A stretch of 64,000 bases of DNA, taken from contig NZ_VUNA01000002.1 of assembly GCF_009695905.1 (NCBI RefSeq), positions 62,001 through 126,000 of the forward strand, given 5' to 3'. The notes under the pieces were generated by a model. That model ran no database searches, had not been told where the DNA came from, and worked only from the letters and a program-made list of their open reading frames with translations. This stretch comes from Mogibacterium kristiansenii. Its GTDB lineage: Bacteria > Bacillota > Clostridia > Peptostreptococcales > Anaerovoracaceae. Of this stretch, positions 42,272 through 51,227 are shown one piece after another (the first letter of the stretch is position 1; each line of letters opens with the position of its first letter). The translations under genes were made by a program, and so were the position numbers.

Positions 42272-43183
42272 ATGTCAAATTACAGTCATAGGGTAACCGA
42301 GGAAGAAGAACGGGAGGATTTGACCATTAATCAAATTCTTCGCCGCAATTTTAAATTTTCCAGCCGCTTCAAGACCAAGATTAAGTTTCAGAAGCTGGTG
42401 GATCTGAACGGAGAGCAGTCTCCCGGATATTTAAGACCTAAGGCGGGAGATGAAATTGTGGTTCGCCTTCCGGAGGAAACCAGCGATTTTCCCATGGAAG
42501 ATATCCCCGTTTCTCCCTTGTATGAGGATGAAGATATCCTGATTATCGACAAGCAGCCGGGCGTAACGGTGCACCCCACCAAGGGACATCCCAGCCACAC
42601 ATTGGCTAACGGCATCATGAAATACATGCACGATACGGATCAATCCTTCAAGATTCGCTTTGCCAATCGCCTGGATATGGATACCAGCGGAATCGTTATT
42701 GTCGCAAAGAACGCCAACTCGCAGAACGATATTTCCCACCAGATGCGGAATCAGACCACGGTGAAGAAATATCGGGCGGTCGTATTGGGAGATATAAAAG
42801 AAGAATTCTTTACCATCGACCTTCCTATTGGCCGTCCGTTCGAGGATCAGGTGCAACGCAGCGTCATGGCGGAAGGCGGAAAGGATGCGGTAACGGATGT
42901 ACAGGTCCTGGAACACTTCGGAGACCGCTATACCCTGGTGGAGTTGACGCTTCACACGGGAAGGACCCATCAGATTCGGGTACACCTGTCCCACATCGGG
43001 CACCCCATTGCCGGCGATCAGCTGTACGGCGGGGAAGATCCTCATATTCAGCGGCAGGCGCTTCACTCCTGTTATCTGAAATTCCTCCATCCCATGAGCC
43101 ATGAGCCTTTGGAAATTCAATCCAAGCTGCCGGAAGATATCCAAAGATGCATTACGGAAATCAAAAACGAGTCCGAACATTAA
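42272..43183 (+). CDS. RluA-family pseudouridine synthase
   Basis: The 303-residue enzyme isomerises uridine in RNA. The catalytic Asp is in FANRLDMDTSGIVIVAKN, with HTGRTHQIRVHLSHIGHPIAGD and an N-terminal S4-like part (LRRNFKFSSRFKTKIKFQKLV). The exact uridine target cannot be read from sequence. AGGAA before ATG 42272 is preferred over a start inside nadK. A terminator follows. Confidence 0.92.
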   Translation: MSNYSHRVTEEEEREDLTINQILRRNFKFSSRFKTKIKFQKLVDLNGEQSPGYLRPKAGDEIVVRLPEETSDFPMEDIPVSPLYEDEDILIIDKQPGVTVHPTKGHPSHTLANGIMKYMHDTDQSFKIRFANRLDMDTSGIVIVAKNANSQNDISHQMRNQTTVKKYRAVVLGDIKEEFFTIDLPIGRPFEDQVQRSVMAEGGKDAVTDVQVLEHFGDRYTLVELTLHTGRTHQIRVHLSHIGHPIAGDQLYGGEDPHIQRQALHSCYLKFLHPMSHEPLEIQSKLPEDIQRCITEIKNESEH

Positions 43184-43195
43184 TCGGGCTCGTTT
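43165..43195. terminator. Terminator between the pseudouridine synthase and DUF975 genes
   Basis: AAACGAGTCCGA and TCGGGCTCGTTT pair with one G-U, around a seven-base loop; convergent genes use both sides. Confidence 0.8.
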
Positions 43196-43230
43196 ACTCA
43201 TATATGCGATAGTTCTTTTTAGGAAATACT

Positions 43231-44058
43231 CTAAAGCGATCCGATCTCGCGGAAGAAGTCTTCCCCTCTGTATTTGAAATTCTTGAAGCTGCCGAACCGA
43301 AGGAGTTCGTAGAATACCGTTCGGCCCATGCAGAAGCTGCTCATGGCCATGAAGTACGGAATCTGCAGCAGGTAGAAAGTCAACATCCCGTTGATTCCGT
43401 CCACGCTGACCGTTCCGTTGCCCACCAAAATATAGGACGGCAGGTAGCTGGCGAAAACCAGAAAGAAGTAAGTCAGGTCCAGTCGGAACAGGGTGAGCTT
43501 GTTCCCCACCATCATCCGGCGGCTTTCCCGCAGGCACTCGATCACGCTCCGCTTCTCATCTTCTGCCAGAAGATAGTATGCCTGACTGTAGGCGTAATTC
43601 ACCACGATTCCCGGGAAAAAGAAGCACATGAATCCCAGGGCGGTCAGCAAATAACGAATGACGCAGATTGCGGTTGCCCGGAAGTACACGGAAAATCCTT
43701 CGAATACCAATCGCGGAATCACTAACCGATTCCGCAGTGCAGACAGGGAATATACCGCCCGTCCCAGTTCAAAGGCACCGCTCATCAGAAGCACGTAGAA
43801 AAACAACACCACGGGGATCTGTGGCATGGCCACGGACTTCTGAATTTCCTCCGGCAGGTTGGACATGGGAATGGCCATGTATCCCGATGGGAAGTACCGG
43901 CCGACGACATTAATTAATATATCCGAAAAAAAGTAATATACGAAAATCCCGATAAAATAAATCCACCAGTAGCCGTTCAGGTTCATGGAAGCGGCCTGAC
44001 GAATTCGCATGGGATTCGTTCGAATTCTGAAATAAGAATGTTTCTGTTCTTCGCTCAT
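43231..44058 (-). CDS. DUF975 family membrane protein
   Basis: This 275-residue protein has about six hydrophobic segments and matches the DUF975 pattern: an N-terminal RQAASMNLNGYWWIYFIGIF, then FFFPGIVVNYAYSQAYYLLAEDEKRSVIECLRESRRMMVGNKLTLF. Function is unknown. AAAGGA seven bases before ATG 44058 favours this start over one 21 bases upstream. It is divergent from thiN and shares a short intergenic region with an inverted repeat. Confidence 0.8.
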   Translation of the reverse strand: MSEEQKHSYFRIRTNPMRIRQAASMNLNGYWWIYFIGIFVYYFFSDILINVVGRYFPSGYMAIPMSNLPEEIQKSVAMPQIPVVLFFYVLLMSGAFELGRAVYSLSALRNRLVIPRLVFEGFSVYFRATAICVIRYLLTALGFMCFFFPGIVVNYAYSQAYYLLAEDEKRSVIECLRESRRMMVGNKLTLFRLDLTYFFLVFASYLPSYILVGNGTVSVDGINGMLTFYLLQIPYFMAMSSFCMGRTVFYELLRFGSFKNFKYRGEDFFREIGSL

Positions 44059-44090
44059 TTCAATTCCTTTCATTTGCAAATAGACTATCG

Positions 44091-44120
44091 GATATTTTAT
44101 AATAAATGATATAAAATATC
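44091..44120. repeat. Inverted repeat in the divergent DUF975/thiN region
   Basis: GATATTTTAT and ATAAAATATC are perfect 10-bp arms around ten AT-only or near-AT bases. It covers the space where promoters for both genes should lie, so it may be a shared operator or simply AT-rich promoter sequence. Confidence 0.4.
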
Positions 44121-44145
44121 AAGTAAAAGTGAAAAGGAGAACATC

Positions 44146-44784
44146 ATGCAAAATACCTGCTTGATCCTATTATCTTACATGGAATGTGTCACCCCGGATA
44201 TGGCTCAGGAACTGGCGGAATCGGCGGATTACATCATCGCGGCGGATGGAGGTCAGAACCGAGCTCGGGAATTCGTACTGCAGCCGGACTGCGTCATCGG
44301 CGATTTCGACTCCACTACCCTGAACGAAGATTTCGACTGTCTCTACATCACCTACCCGGCGGAGAAAGACCTTACCGATACAGAGGCGGCGCTGACCCAC
44401 GCTCTGGAAAAAGGCTGCCGAAACGTAATCCTCTTGGGCGGCATGGGCGGTCGGCTGGATCACACAATGGGAAATATCGGCCTTTTGGACAAATACTACA
44501 GTTCCTTCGACCACATGGAATTCATCGACGGCAAAAACAGAATGGAACTGCTGAAGGATTCCGGCCGCACGTTGAAGCGAGATGCGCGGTATAAGTATTT
44601 CGGCCTCGTCTCCTTGAATGCAGAGGCTTCCGGAATCGATATCCGCGGTGCCAAATACGAATTGACTGGAGCATCCCTGGAGCGGGCATCCACCCTAGGA
44701 GTAAGCAACGAATTCAGTGAAGACACGGTGGAGATTTGCGTCCGGGAAGGAACTCTGCTGATTGTTCGCTCCGCCGACCGGTAA
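44146..44784 (+). CDS. thiN: Thiamine diphosphokinase
   Basis: This 212-residue enzyme pyrophosphorylates thiamine to TPP. IAADGGQNRAR, CVIGDFDSTT, EKDLTDTEAAL and LGGMGGRLDHTMGNI are the family motifs. AAAAGGAGAA precedes the ATG. It stands alone here, without the rsgA-rpe genes that often accompany it. Its TPP product would be used by Dxs and the two acetolactate synthases encoded in this window. Confidence 0.95.
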   Translation: MQNTCLILLSYMECVTPDMAQELAESADYIIAADGGQNRAREFVLQPDCVIGDFDSTTLNEDFDCLYITYPAEKDLTDTEAALTHALEKGCRNVILLGGMGGRLDHTMGNIGLLDKYYSSFDHMEFIDGKNRMELLKDSGRTLKRDARYKYFGLVSLNAEASGIDIRGAKYELTGASLERASTLGVSNEFSEDTVEICVREGTLLIVRSADR

Positions 44785-44817
44785 CGTTTGCAGTTTCAAT
44801 ATCTGAATTTCAATTCA

Positions 44818-44866
44818 AAAATCGGATAACCGTAGCATCATCGCTATGATTATCCGATTTTATTTT
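44818..44866. terminator. Bidirectional terminator between thiN and pheT
   Basis: AAAATCGGATAA pairs with TTATCCGATTTT, with an inner TAGC/GCTA pairing and T-rich flanks on both sides. Confidence 0.85.
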
Positions 44867-44911
44867 TACGAAATCTCTCAGGAACTTAAAGCTGAGAATC
44901 GTCCGTGCGTA

Positions 44912-47335
44912 CTATTCCTCTCGAAGAGCGGCACCGCACTTCTTCTGCAGAGACTTCATGACTGCCGCCATCTTCTTGTCAATCTGCTTGGAGGTCATGG
45001 TGCTGTCATCGTTACCAATCCATACGCGGAATACCAGGGACTTCTTTCCTTCCGGAATCTGCTTTCCGCGGTACTCTTCGATGAATTCGTACTTCTTCAC
45101 CATGTGACGAATCGCTTCCGATACATCATGCCACTTAACGGACTCATCTACCAGAATGGACAGATCCTGTTCTACCAGCGGATACTGCGGCAGATGGTGG
45201 AACTCGTTGGTTCTGGAGTTCAGCGGAATCATTTCATCGAAGTTCAGTTCGAAGAATGCGACCTGAGTTCTGCTGATTCCGGCCGCGTTCATGGCCTGAA
45301 CGGATACCTGTCCCAAAGAACCGATGTTCTTACCCTTGTGGAATACGTTCAGATACACCTTGTCGTCTGCCCAGGATGGCTTTTCTTTCTGCTTGAAGGT
45401 GAGATCCTCCATGTGGCAGAAGCGGGACATGGATTCCAGAACACCCTTCACGTCAAAGAAGTCCTTCTTCGCATCTCTTCCCACAATAATTCCGGAGAGC
45501 AGTTTCTTGTGAACCGGCAGGATTTCCTCTTCGCAGGATTCGTGATATTCACCCTTGTGGAATGTCTGTGCCATTTCGAACACTCTGAATTCATCGTAGT
45601 ATCTCAGGTTCTTTACCGCCGCTTCCAGCATGCCCGGAATCAGGGACTGACGCAGAATGGCCAGTTCCGGTGCCGGCGGAGTTGCCAGTCGAATGGCTTC
45701 CGATGTGTCAATCTTTGCCGCCTGAATATACTTTTCATCAATCCAAGGATAGGTGAAAATCTCGTTGAAACCGCAGCGGAATGCCAGGTACTCACGGATT
45801 TTTCTGTCCAACTGTTCCTTCGGCTGACGAACCGCATGCTCGAAGTTCACCGGCAGAGGCTTCATTTCGAAGTTCTCGTAGCAGTAAACTCTGGCAATGT
45901 CTCCCAGTACGTCGTCCTTGACGCTGACGTCGCCGGTGGAACGATAGGTCGGAACCACGCAGTGATAGGTGCCGTCGGTCAGGGTAACATCATAGCCCAA
46001 ACGCGTGAGGATGTCCAGAATCTCTTCCGACGGAAGTGCTTTACCCAGACGTACGTCCAGGAACTCCTGAGTGACGTCAATTTCGTTTCTTGTAGTCGGA
46101 GTCGGATCCACATCGCCGAAGGCAACGATTTTGCTTTCCGGGAAAATCTCGCGGAACAGCTTAGCGGCCATTGCAATACCCTGATCCACACGCTGAGTAT
46201 CCAGTCCCTTCTCGTAACGGATGGAGGCATCGGTTTTTTCGTCAAAACGCTTTCCGGTCTGGCGAATCGTTCCCGCAGTAAAAGTAGCTACCTCGATTAC
46301 CACACCGGTGGTTTCCGGCAGAATGGAATCCTTGATGCCGCCGCGAATTCCCGCCAGAGCCATCGGATCGTGCTCATCGCAGATGACCAGGTCCTCTTCG
46401 GTAAGATCCAGCAGTGCGTGATCCAGCAGAGTCAGCTTCTCATCCTTCTTCGCATTTCGAACGATAATATGGGAACCGTCTACGTGAGTGCGGTCGAAAC
46501 CGTGCGTCGGCTGTCCCACGGACAGCATGATGTAGTTGGTGATATCCACGATCGCATTGATTGGGCGCATGCCGGCATTCAAGAGTGCAGTCTGCATCCA
46601 GATTGGCGCCGGTTTCTCACATACGTTTTCAATCTCCAAGGCCGCATATCTCGGGCACTTTTCCGGGGATTCCACATCGATGCGGTATTCCGGCAGGTCT
46701 TTCGGCAATTCGGCTTCCGGCAGCGGCTTCAGCGGGCATTTGTAAATGGCCGCCAGTTCTCTTGCGATGCCGTAATGACCCCACAGGTCCGGACGGTTGG
46801 TAAGGGATTTGTTATCGATATCGAAAACAACGTCGTTCATGCCGATGATTTCGGAAACGTTCTGGCCCACTTCGCAATCTACGTCGCTGAGGTCGACAAT
46901 CATGTGCTCATCTTCCAGCGGGAAGTAGGATTCCAGATACACTTCCGTCGCACCACAAATCATTCCGTAGGAAGGAACGCCTCTCAGTTTGGATTCCTTG
47001 ATTTTTACCAATGAATCTTCGCCATGCCAGAATACTTCCGCACCCGGCTTAGAGACAACCACCATCTCCCCTTCGTACAGGTTGGAACCACCGCAGACAA
47101 TCTGCTTCGGCTCGTCCTCGCCGCATTCCACAATGCATACCCGGAGCTGGTCGGCATTCGGATGTTCTTTTACTTCCAGAATTTTACCCACAACGATATC
47201 GTGGAACTTCTCAGAAGTGTCAATGACATCCTCTACTTCTACGGTTCTCATGGTTAAGTCGAAAGAAATCTGCTTCGGCGTCAAATCTTCCGGCAAATCG
47301 ACATATTTTTTTACCCAATTTAATGATACTTTCAT
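44912..47335 (-). CDS. pheT: Phenylalanine--tRNA ligase beta subunit
   Basis: The 807-residue beta chain of the alpha2-beta2 synthetase starts with MKVSLNWVKKYVDLPEDLTP and an EMAP/OB tRNA-binding domain (VGKILEVKEHPNADQLRVC), followed by the B3/B4 editing domain, B5, the degenerate catalytic fold and the C-terminal FDX-ACB domain (QYPLVEQDLSILVDE). It follows pheS by 18 bases, the normal order. Confidence 0.96.
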   Translation of the reverse strand: MKVSLNWVKKYVDLPEDLTPKQISFDLTMRTVEVEDVIDTSEKFHDIVVGKILEVKEHPNADQLRVCIVECGEDEPKQIVCGGSNLYEGEMVVVSKPGAEVFWHGEDSLVKIKESKLRGVPSYGMICGATEVYLESYFPLEDEHMIVDLSDVDCEVGQNVSEIIGMNDVVFDIDNKSLTNRPDLWGHYGIARELAAIYKCPLKPLPEAELPKDLPEYRIDVESPEKCPRYAALEIENVCEKPAPIWMQTALLNAGMRPINAIVDITNYIMLSVGQPTHGFDRTHVDGSHIIVRNAKKDEKLTLLDHALLDLTEEDLVICDEHDPMALAGIRGGIKDSILPETTGVVIEVATFTAGTIRQTGKRFDEKTDASIRYEKGLDTQRVDQGIAMAAKLFREIFPESKIVAFGDVDPTPTTRNEIDVTQEFLDVRLGKALPSEEILDILTRLGYDVTLTDGTYHCVVPTYRSTGDVSVKDDVLGDIARVYCYENFEMKPLPVNFEHAVRQPKEQLDRKIREYLAFRCGFNEIFTYPWIDEKYIQAAKIDTSEAIRLATPPAPELAILRQSLIPGMLEAAVKNLRYYDEFRVFEMAQTFHKGEYHESCEEEILPVHKKLLSGIIVGRDAKKDFFDVKGVLESMSRFCHMEDLTFKQKEKPSWADDKVYLNVFHKGKNIGSLGQVSVQAMNAAGISRTQVAFFELNFDEMIPLNSRTNEFHHLPQYPLVEQDLSILVDESVKWHDVSEAIRHMVKKYEFIEEYRGKQIPEGKKSLVFRVWIGNDDSTMTSKQIDKKMAAVMKSLQKKCGAALREE

Positions 47336-47353
47336 GCTAATTTCCTCCCTTTA

Positions 47354-48391
47354 CTACTTGAACTGCTCAAAGAATCTGAGATCGGTGCTGTGGAAGAAAC
47401 GAACATCATCGATACCATATCTCATCATAACAAAACGGTCCAGTCCGATGTTGGTGTAGAATCCGGTGTATACGTCCGGATCCAGGCCGGCTGCACGGAC
47501 AACGTTCGGGTTGATGACACCGCCCGGAGCCACTTCAATCCAGCCGTTCTGATTGCAGACGCGGCAGCCCTTGCCGTGGCACACCTGGCATTCCATGTCA
47601 ATTTCATATCCCGGTTCGGTAAATGGGAAGAATCCTTCTCTCATACGAACATTCACCTTGCGTCCGAATACCTTCTCCAGCAGAGCCTGAATCATTACCT
47701 TGCCGGAGGAGAAGGACAAATCCTTGTCCACAATCAGCGCCTCATATTGATAGAACGCTCTCTCGTGACGGGCATCCGTATTCTCGTTACGGTATACACG
47801 ACCCGGATATACGAAACGTGCCGGTGCGCCGTGTTCCCTCAGATAACGAACGGAACCGCCGGTGAGGTGTGGACGGAGGCAAAGTCTCTCCGCCCCCTGT
47901 TTGTCCTCGGTACCCTCAATCCAATAGGTATCCATAGACTGTCTTGCCGGATGGTCCGGTGGGAAATTCAGATTATCAAAGGCGAATAATTCGCTGCTGA
48001 TATCATCTTCACTAAATATTTCAAAGCCCAAGGAGAGAAAGGCATCGTTCAAGTCATACTGCATCTGCGTAATCGGATGGAGTGCACCCTGGCTAACAGC
48101 GTTTCCAGGTAAAGTCAAATCGATTTCTTCGTCAAGTGCACTCTGGTTCTCAACGATCTCATCTTCTCTTTCTTGAATTTTCTCAGCGAAGTGATTCTTA
48201 ATCTCATTCGCTCTCATTCCAACGGTTTTTCTCATTTCCGGTTCCAGAGAGCCCAGGCTCTTCAGTACGGCCGTCAGTTCCCCTTTCTTTCCGGTCAGTT
48301 CCCGGCGAACTTCCTGAAGCTGATCCAGAGTTTCGGTCTCTTTGATCTTCTTCAGACCCAGTTCTTTAATTGATTCTAATCTCTCTAGCAT
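47354..48391 (-). CDS. pheS: Phenylalanine--tRNA ligase alpha subunit
   Basis: The 345-residue catalytic subunit has an N-terminal coiled coil (residues 1-85) and the class II core. Motif 2 lies around RHERAFYQYEALIVD, the phenylalanine pocket around EPGYEIDMECQVC, and motif 3 at GLDRFVMMRYGIDDVR. AAGGAGGGA precedes the ATG. A sigma-A promoter directly upstream drives pheST; the leader of about 40 bases is too short for a T-box. Confidence 0.96.
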   Translation of the reverse strand: MLERLESIKELGLKKIKETETLDQLQEVRRELTGKKGELTAVLKSLGSLEPEMRKTVGMRANEIKNHFAEKIQEREDEIVENQSALDEEIDLTLPGNAVSQGALHPITQMQYDLNDAFLSLGFEIFSEDDISSELFAFDNLNFPPDHPARQSMDTYWIEGTEDKQGAERLCLRPHLTGGSVRYLREHGAPARFVYPGRVYRNENTDARHERAFYQYEALIVDKDLSFSSGKVMIQALLEKVFGRKVNVRMREGFFPFTEPGYEIDMECQVCHGKGCRVCNQNGWIEVAPGGVINPNVVRAAGLDPDVYTGFYTNIGLDRFVMMRYGIDDVRFFHSTDLRFFEQFK

Positions 48392-48435
48392 GACTTAATC
48401 CCTCCTTGTAGTCTGCTTAATATAATTACCGTAGT

Positions 48436-48464
48436 ATTTTATCATTAAAAATTGTTCAAATCAA
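48436..48464 (-). promoter_or_regulatory. Sigma-A promoter of pheST
   Basis: On the minus strand TTGATT (48459-48464) and TAAAAT (48436-48441) are 17 bases apart. Confidence 0.7.
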
Positions 48465-48477
48465 CAATTTATCTCAA

Positions 48478-48512
48478 TAAAAACAGCCGGTGCACGCCAA
48501 AATGCACCGGCC
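48478..48512 (-). terminator. Terminator after hppA
   Basis: GCCGGTGCA and TGCACCGGC are perfect 9-bp arms, followed on the minus strand by TGTTTTTATT. Confidence 0.88.
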
Positions 48513-48543
48513 TATATACGTATTACTCAAATAAAAACAATTC

Positions 48544-50562
48544 TTATTTGAACAGGATTCCACCGTACTGTACGAACAGCGGTGCGAACACCAGGGATAC
48601 GATGGTCATCAGCTTGATCAGGATGTTGATGGACGGACCGGAGGTATCCTTGAACGGATCGCCGACCGTATCACCAACGACAGCCGCCTTGTGGCTTTCG
48701 CTTCCCTTTCCGCCGTATACACCGCTCTCGATGTACTTCTTTGCGTTATCCCATGCACCACCGGCATTGGCCATCATGATAGCCAGGAGTACGCCGGAAG
48801 CCAGAGCACCTGCCAGCAGTCCGCCCAGGGATTCGGTTCCCAGAAGCAGTCCGATTGCAACCGGTGCAACGATTGCCAGGATTCCCGGAGCAATCATCTC
48901 GTGAAGTGCTGCGGAAGTGGAGATATCTACGCAACGCGCATAATTCGGCTTGGAAGTTCCTTCCATGATTCCCTTGTCCTCACGGAACTGTCTTCTAACT
49001 TCTTCGATCATCTGGTTTGCAGCCTTACCGACGGAGCTCATGGTCATTGCAGAGAATGCGAATGGCAGCATTGCACCGATGAACAGACCAACGATTACCA
49101 TCGGATCCAGCAAGCTGATCTGCTGCAGTTTCGCGGTGGTTGCGAAGGAAGCAAACAGTGCCAGTGCGGTGAGCGCAGCGGAACCGATTGCGAATCCTTT
49201 ACCGATTGCAGCGGTGGTATTTCCAACGGAATCCAGTGTATCGGTGATATGACGTACATCTTCCGGAAGTTCGGACATCTCAGCGATACCGCCGGCGTTG
49301 TCGGAAACCGGACCGTATGCATCAACTGCAACGGTCATTCCGGTAGTGGACAGCATACCTACGGCAGCCAGTGCAATACCGTACAGGCCGGCAAAGTTGT
49401 ATGCTACAATGATGCCGACAGCAATGAACAGAATCGGCCAAATGGTGGACATCATACCAACGGACAGTCCGGAAATGATGGTGGTAGCAGAACCGGTCTG
49501 AGACTGTTCTGCAATGCTCTTAACGAACTTGTGTGCATCAGAAGTATAAATTTCAGTGAGCTGACCGATGATAATACCAACCAGCAGACCGGCGATAATT
49601 GCCCATGCATAGTTCAGAGATCCCAGCATATTCTTGCTGAGGAATACGGAAGCGATAATTACGATAATACCGCTGACATAGGTTCCCATGTTCAGAGCCT
49701 TTGCCGGGTTCACGTTGTCGCCGCCGCGTACTGCCAGGATTCCCAGTACGGATGCAATCAGACCGATTGCGGCAATCAGCAACGGGAACAGCGCAGCAGT
49801 TGTTTCGTTGAAGATGGACATCTCACCGGACTCATTTACGGCAACAGCAGCCAAAGTAACGGCAGAGATGATGGATCCAACATAGGATTCAAACAGGTCG
49901 GAACCCATTCCGGCAACGTCACCTACGTTATCACCTACGTTGTCGGCAATAACCGCAGGGTTTCTCGGATCGTCTTCCGGGATACCGGCTTCTACCTTAC
50001 CAACCAGGTCCGCACCAACGTCTGCAGCTTTGGTATAGATACCACCGCCCACACGGCCGAACAGCGCCATGGAGGAAGCACCCAGTCCGAAACTGGTTAC
50101 ACACTGCTGGATAGTTGCCATGTCCAGAATAACGAATACGACACCCAGTCCCAGGAGACCCAGTCCGGATACGCAGAGACCCATTACGGCACCGGAGCGG
50201 AACGCAATCTGAAGCGCACGCGGCATACCGTGAGTCATCGCAGCGTTTGCAGTACGAACATTTCCTTTTGTCGCAACGTTCATACCGAAGAATCCTGCCA
50301 GTACGGACAGCAGCGCACCAACTACGTACAGCACTGCGGATATCCAGTTAATGCAGAATCCGATAACAACGAAGAGAACCGCAATAACCACAACCATGGT
50401 CTTGTATTCTCTCTTGAGGAATGCCATTGCACCCTCGTGAATAAATCCGGCTATTTCTTTCATTCTGTCGTTGCCGGCGTCCGCTTTGCTTACCCAAGAT
50501 GTCAGGCAAAAAGCAACAAGCAGGCCCACCAAGGCGCAGACAGGAGCAATCCATAAATTCAT
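48544..50562 (-). CDS. hppA: Membrane-bound ion-pumping pyrophosphatase, K+-dependent type
   Basis: This 672-residue integral membrane enzyme couples PPi hydrolysis to H+ or Na+ export. It has about 16 helices and the PPi site [33 protein letters not shown] written in shorter parts: [17 protein letters not shown] and [13 protein letters not shown]. The K+-dependence determinant is Ala in [14 protein letters not shown], where K+-independent enzymes have Lys. Sequence alone does not tell Na+ from H+ pumping. It is a single-gene unit between a palindrome and a terminator. Confidence 0.96.
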   Translation of the reverse strand: MNLWIAPVCALVGLLVAFCLTSWVSKADAGNDRMKEIAGFIHEGAMAFLKREYKTMVVVIAVLFVVIGFCINWISAVLYVVGALLSVLAGFFGMNVATKGNVRTANAAMTHGMPRALQIAFRSGAVMGLCVSGLGLLGLGVVFVILDMATIQQCVTSFGLGASSMALFGRVGGGIYTKAADVGADLVGKVEAGIPEDDPRNPAVIADNVGDNVGDVAGMGSDLFESYVGSIISAVTLAAVAVNESGEMSIFNETTAALFPLLIAAIGLIASVLGILAVRGGDNVNPAKALNMGTYVSGIIVIIASVFLSKNMLGSLNYAWAIIAGLLVGIIIGQLTEIYTSDAHKFVKSIAEQSQTGSATTIISGLSVGMMSTIWPILFIAVGIIVAYNFAGLYGIALAAVGMLSTTGMTVAVDAYGPVSDNAGGIAEMSELPEDVRHITDTLDSVGNTTAAIGKGFAIGSAALTALALFASFATTAKLQQISLLDPMVIVGLFIGAMLPFAFSAMTMSSVGKAANQMIEEVRRQFREDKGIMEGTSKPNYARCVDISTSAALHEMIAPGILAIVAPVAIGLLLGTESLGGLLAGALASGVLLAIMMANAGGAWDNAKKYIESGVYGGKGSESHKAAVVGDTVGDPFKDTSGPSINILIKLMTIVSLVFAPLFVQYGGILFK

Positions 50563-50621
50563 GTAGCCTCAAACCTCCTTAAAAAACAATTTATAGTAAT
50601 AATATTTAACAATATTATGAG

Positions 50622-50657
50622 GCACTTTTAAAAGTGCCTCATAATATGTCTATCATG
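50622..50657. repeat. Perfect 36-bp palindrome between secG and hppA
   Basis: The 18-bp arm from ATATTATGAGG to CACTTTT is followed immediately by its reverse complement, with no loop bases. It lies just after the secG stop in the minus direction and about 60 bases before the hppA start. It may terminate secG transcription, but no T run follows. Confidence 0.75.
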
Positions 50658-50684
50658 TTAAAAAGTGCGAGAAACCGCAGCCAA

Positions 50685-50918
50685 CTAGTTGAACAATGTA
50701 ACAATTGCCAAAGCTGCAACGATATAAACCACTGCCAACACAACGGTAATTCGTGCCAGAATGGAATCATATCCTCTGCTCTTTCTCTTTCCAAACAGCT
50801 GCTCTGCACCGCCTGCAATCGAACCGGACAGACCGGAGCTGTTGCTGGACTGCAGAAGAATTGCAATAATCATCAGCACACTTACAACTAAAAGAATCGC
50901 CATAAGCACGGTATGCAT
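50685..50918 (-). CDS. secG: Preprotein translocase subunit SecG
   Basis: SecG assists SecYEG protein export in the cytoplasmic membrane. The 77-residue protein has two hydrophobic helices joined by the conserved QSSNSSGLSGSIAGGAEQLFGKRKSRG loop, seen here as LLQSSNSSGLSGSI and GAEQLFGKRK. GGGGGG abuts an ATG at 50924; the next ATG at 50918 has proper spacing and is preferred. It stands alone; rnr and smpB, common downstream partners, are absent. Confidence 0.93.
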   Translation of the reverse strand: MHTVLMAILLVVSVLMIIAILLQSSNSSGLSGSIAGGAEQLFGKRKSRGYDSILARITVVLAVVYIVAALAIVTLFN

Positions 50919-50966
50919 ATTCATCCCCCCTTCAACACTATGTACTAGCTAAAAAATTACTCATGT

Positions 50967-50995
50967 ATACTAACATTATATTGAACGCTTGTCAA
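50967..50995 (-). promoter_or_regulatory. Sigma-A promoter of secG
   Basis: On the minus strand TTGACA (50990-50995) and TAGTAT (50967-50972) are 17 bases apart. The following 51000-51158 is AT-rich with no gene that I can see. Confidence 0.75.
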
Positions 50996-51159
50996 CAATA
51001 AGATTATCCATATGTTGATATTTCAAGGTTTACAGCCACTATTACTTGTTTTTGATAATAATTCGCACCGCAATATTTGTTTGTGAAAATAAATAAAATG
51101 AAAATTTATTGTTATTTTTCAATAATGTTTTTAATTCAGTACAAAGTGAAAAAGCAATT

Positions 51160-51190
51160 CAAAAGGCGTTCCCGAAGGTTCGCCTTTTGA
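51160..51190 (-). terminator. Terminator after the ilvB2-ilvN2-ilvD-ilvA operon
   Basis: AAAAGGCG and CGCCTTTT form the stem base with a GTTC/GAAC-like inner part, and a T tract follows on the minus strand. Confidence 0.75.
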
Positions 51191-51227
51191 AGTATCTTAT
51201 CTCGTCATTCTAATTGCTATAAAAGCA

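Noticed and set aside
44846-47014. 722-codon open frame on the plus strand opposite pheT
   Set aside because: It is the antisense shadow of pheT, lacks a ribosome binding site and resembles no protein family; pheT is certain.
48691-50556. 621-codon open frame opposite hppA, rich in Gln, Asn, Ser and Cys
   Set aside because: Its odd composition is what the reverse complement of a Gly/Ala-rich membrane protein gives. hppA is certain.
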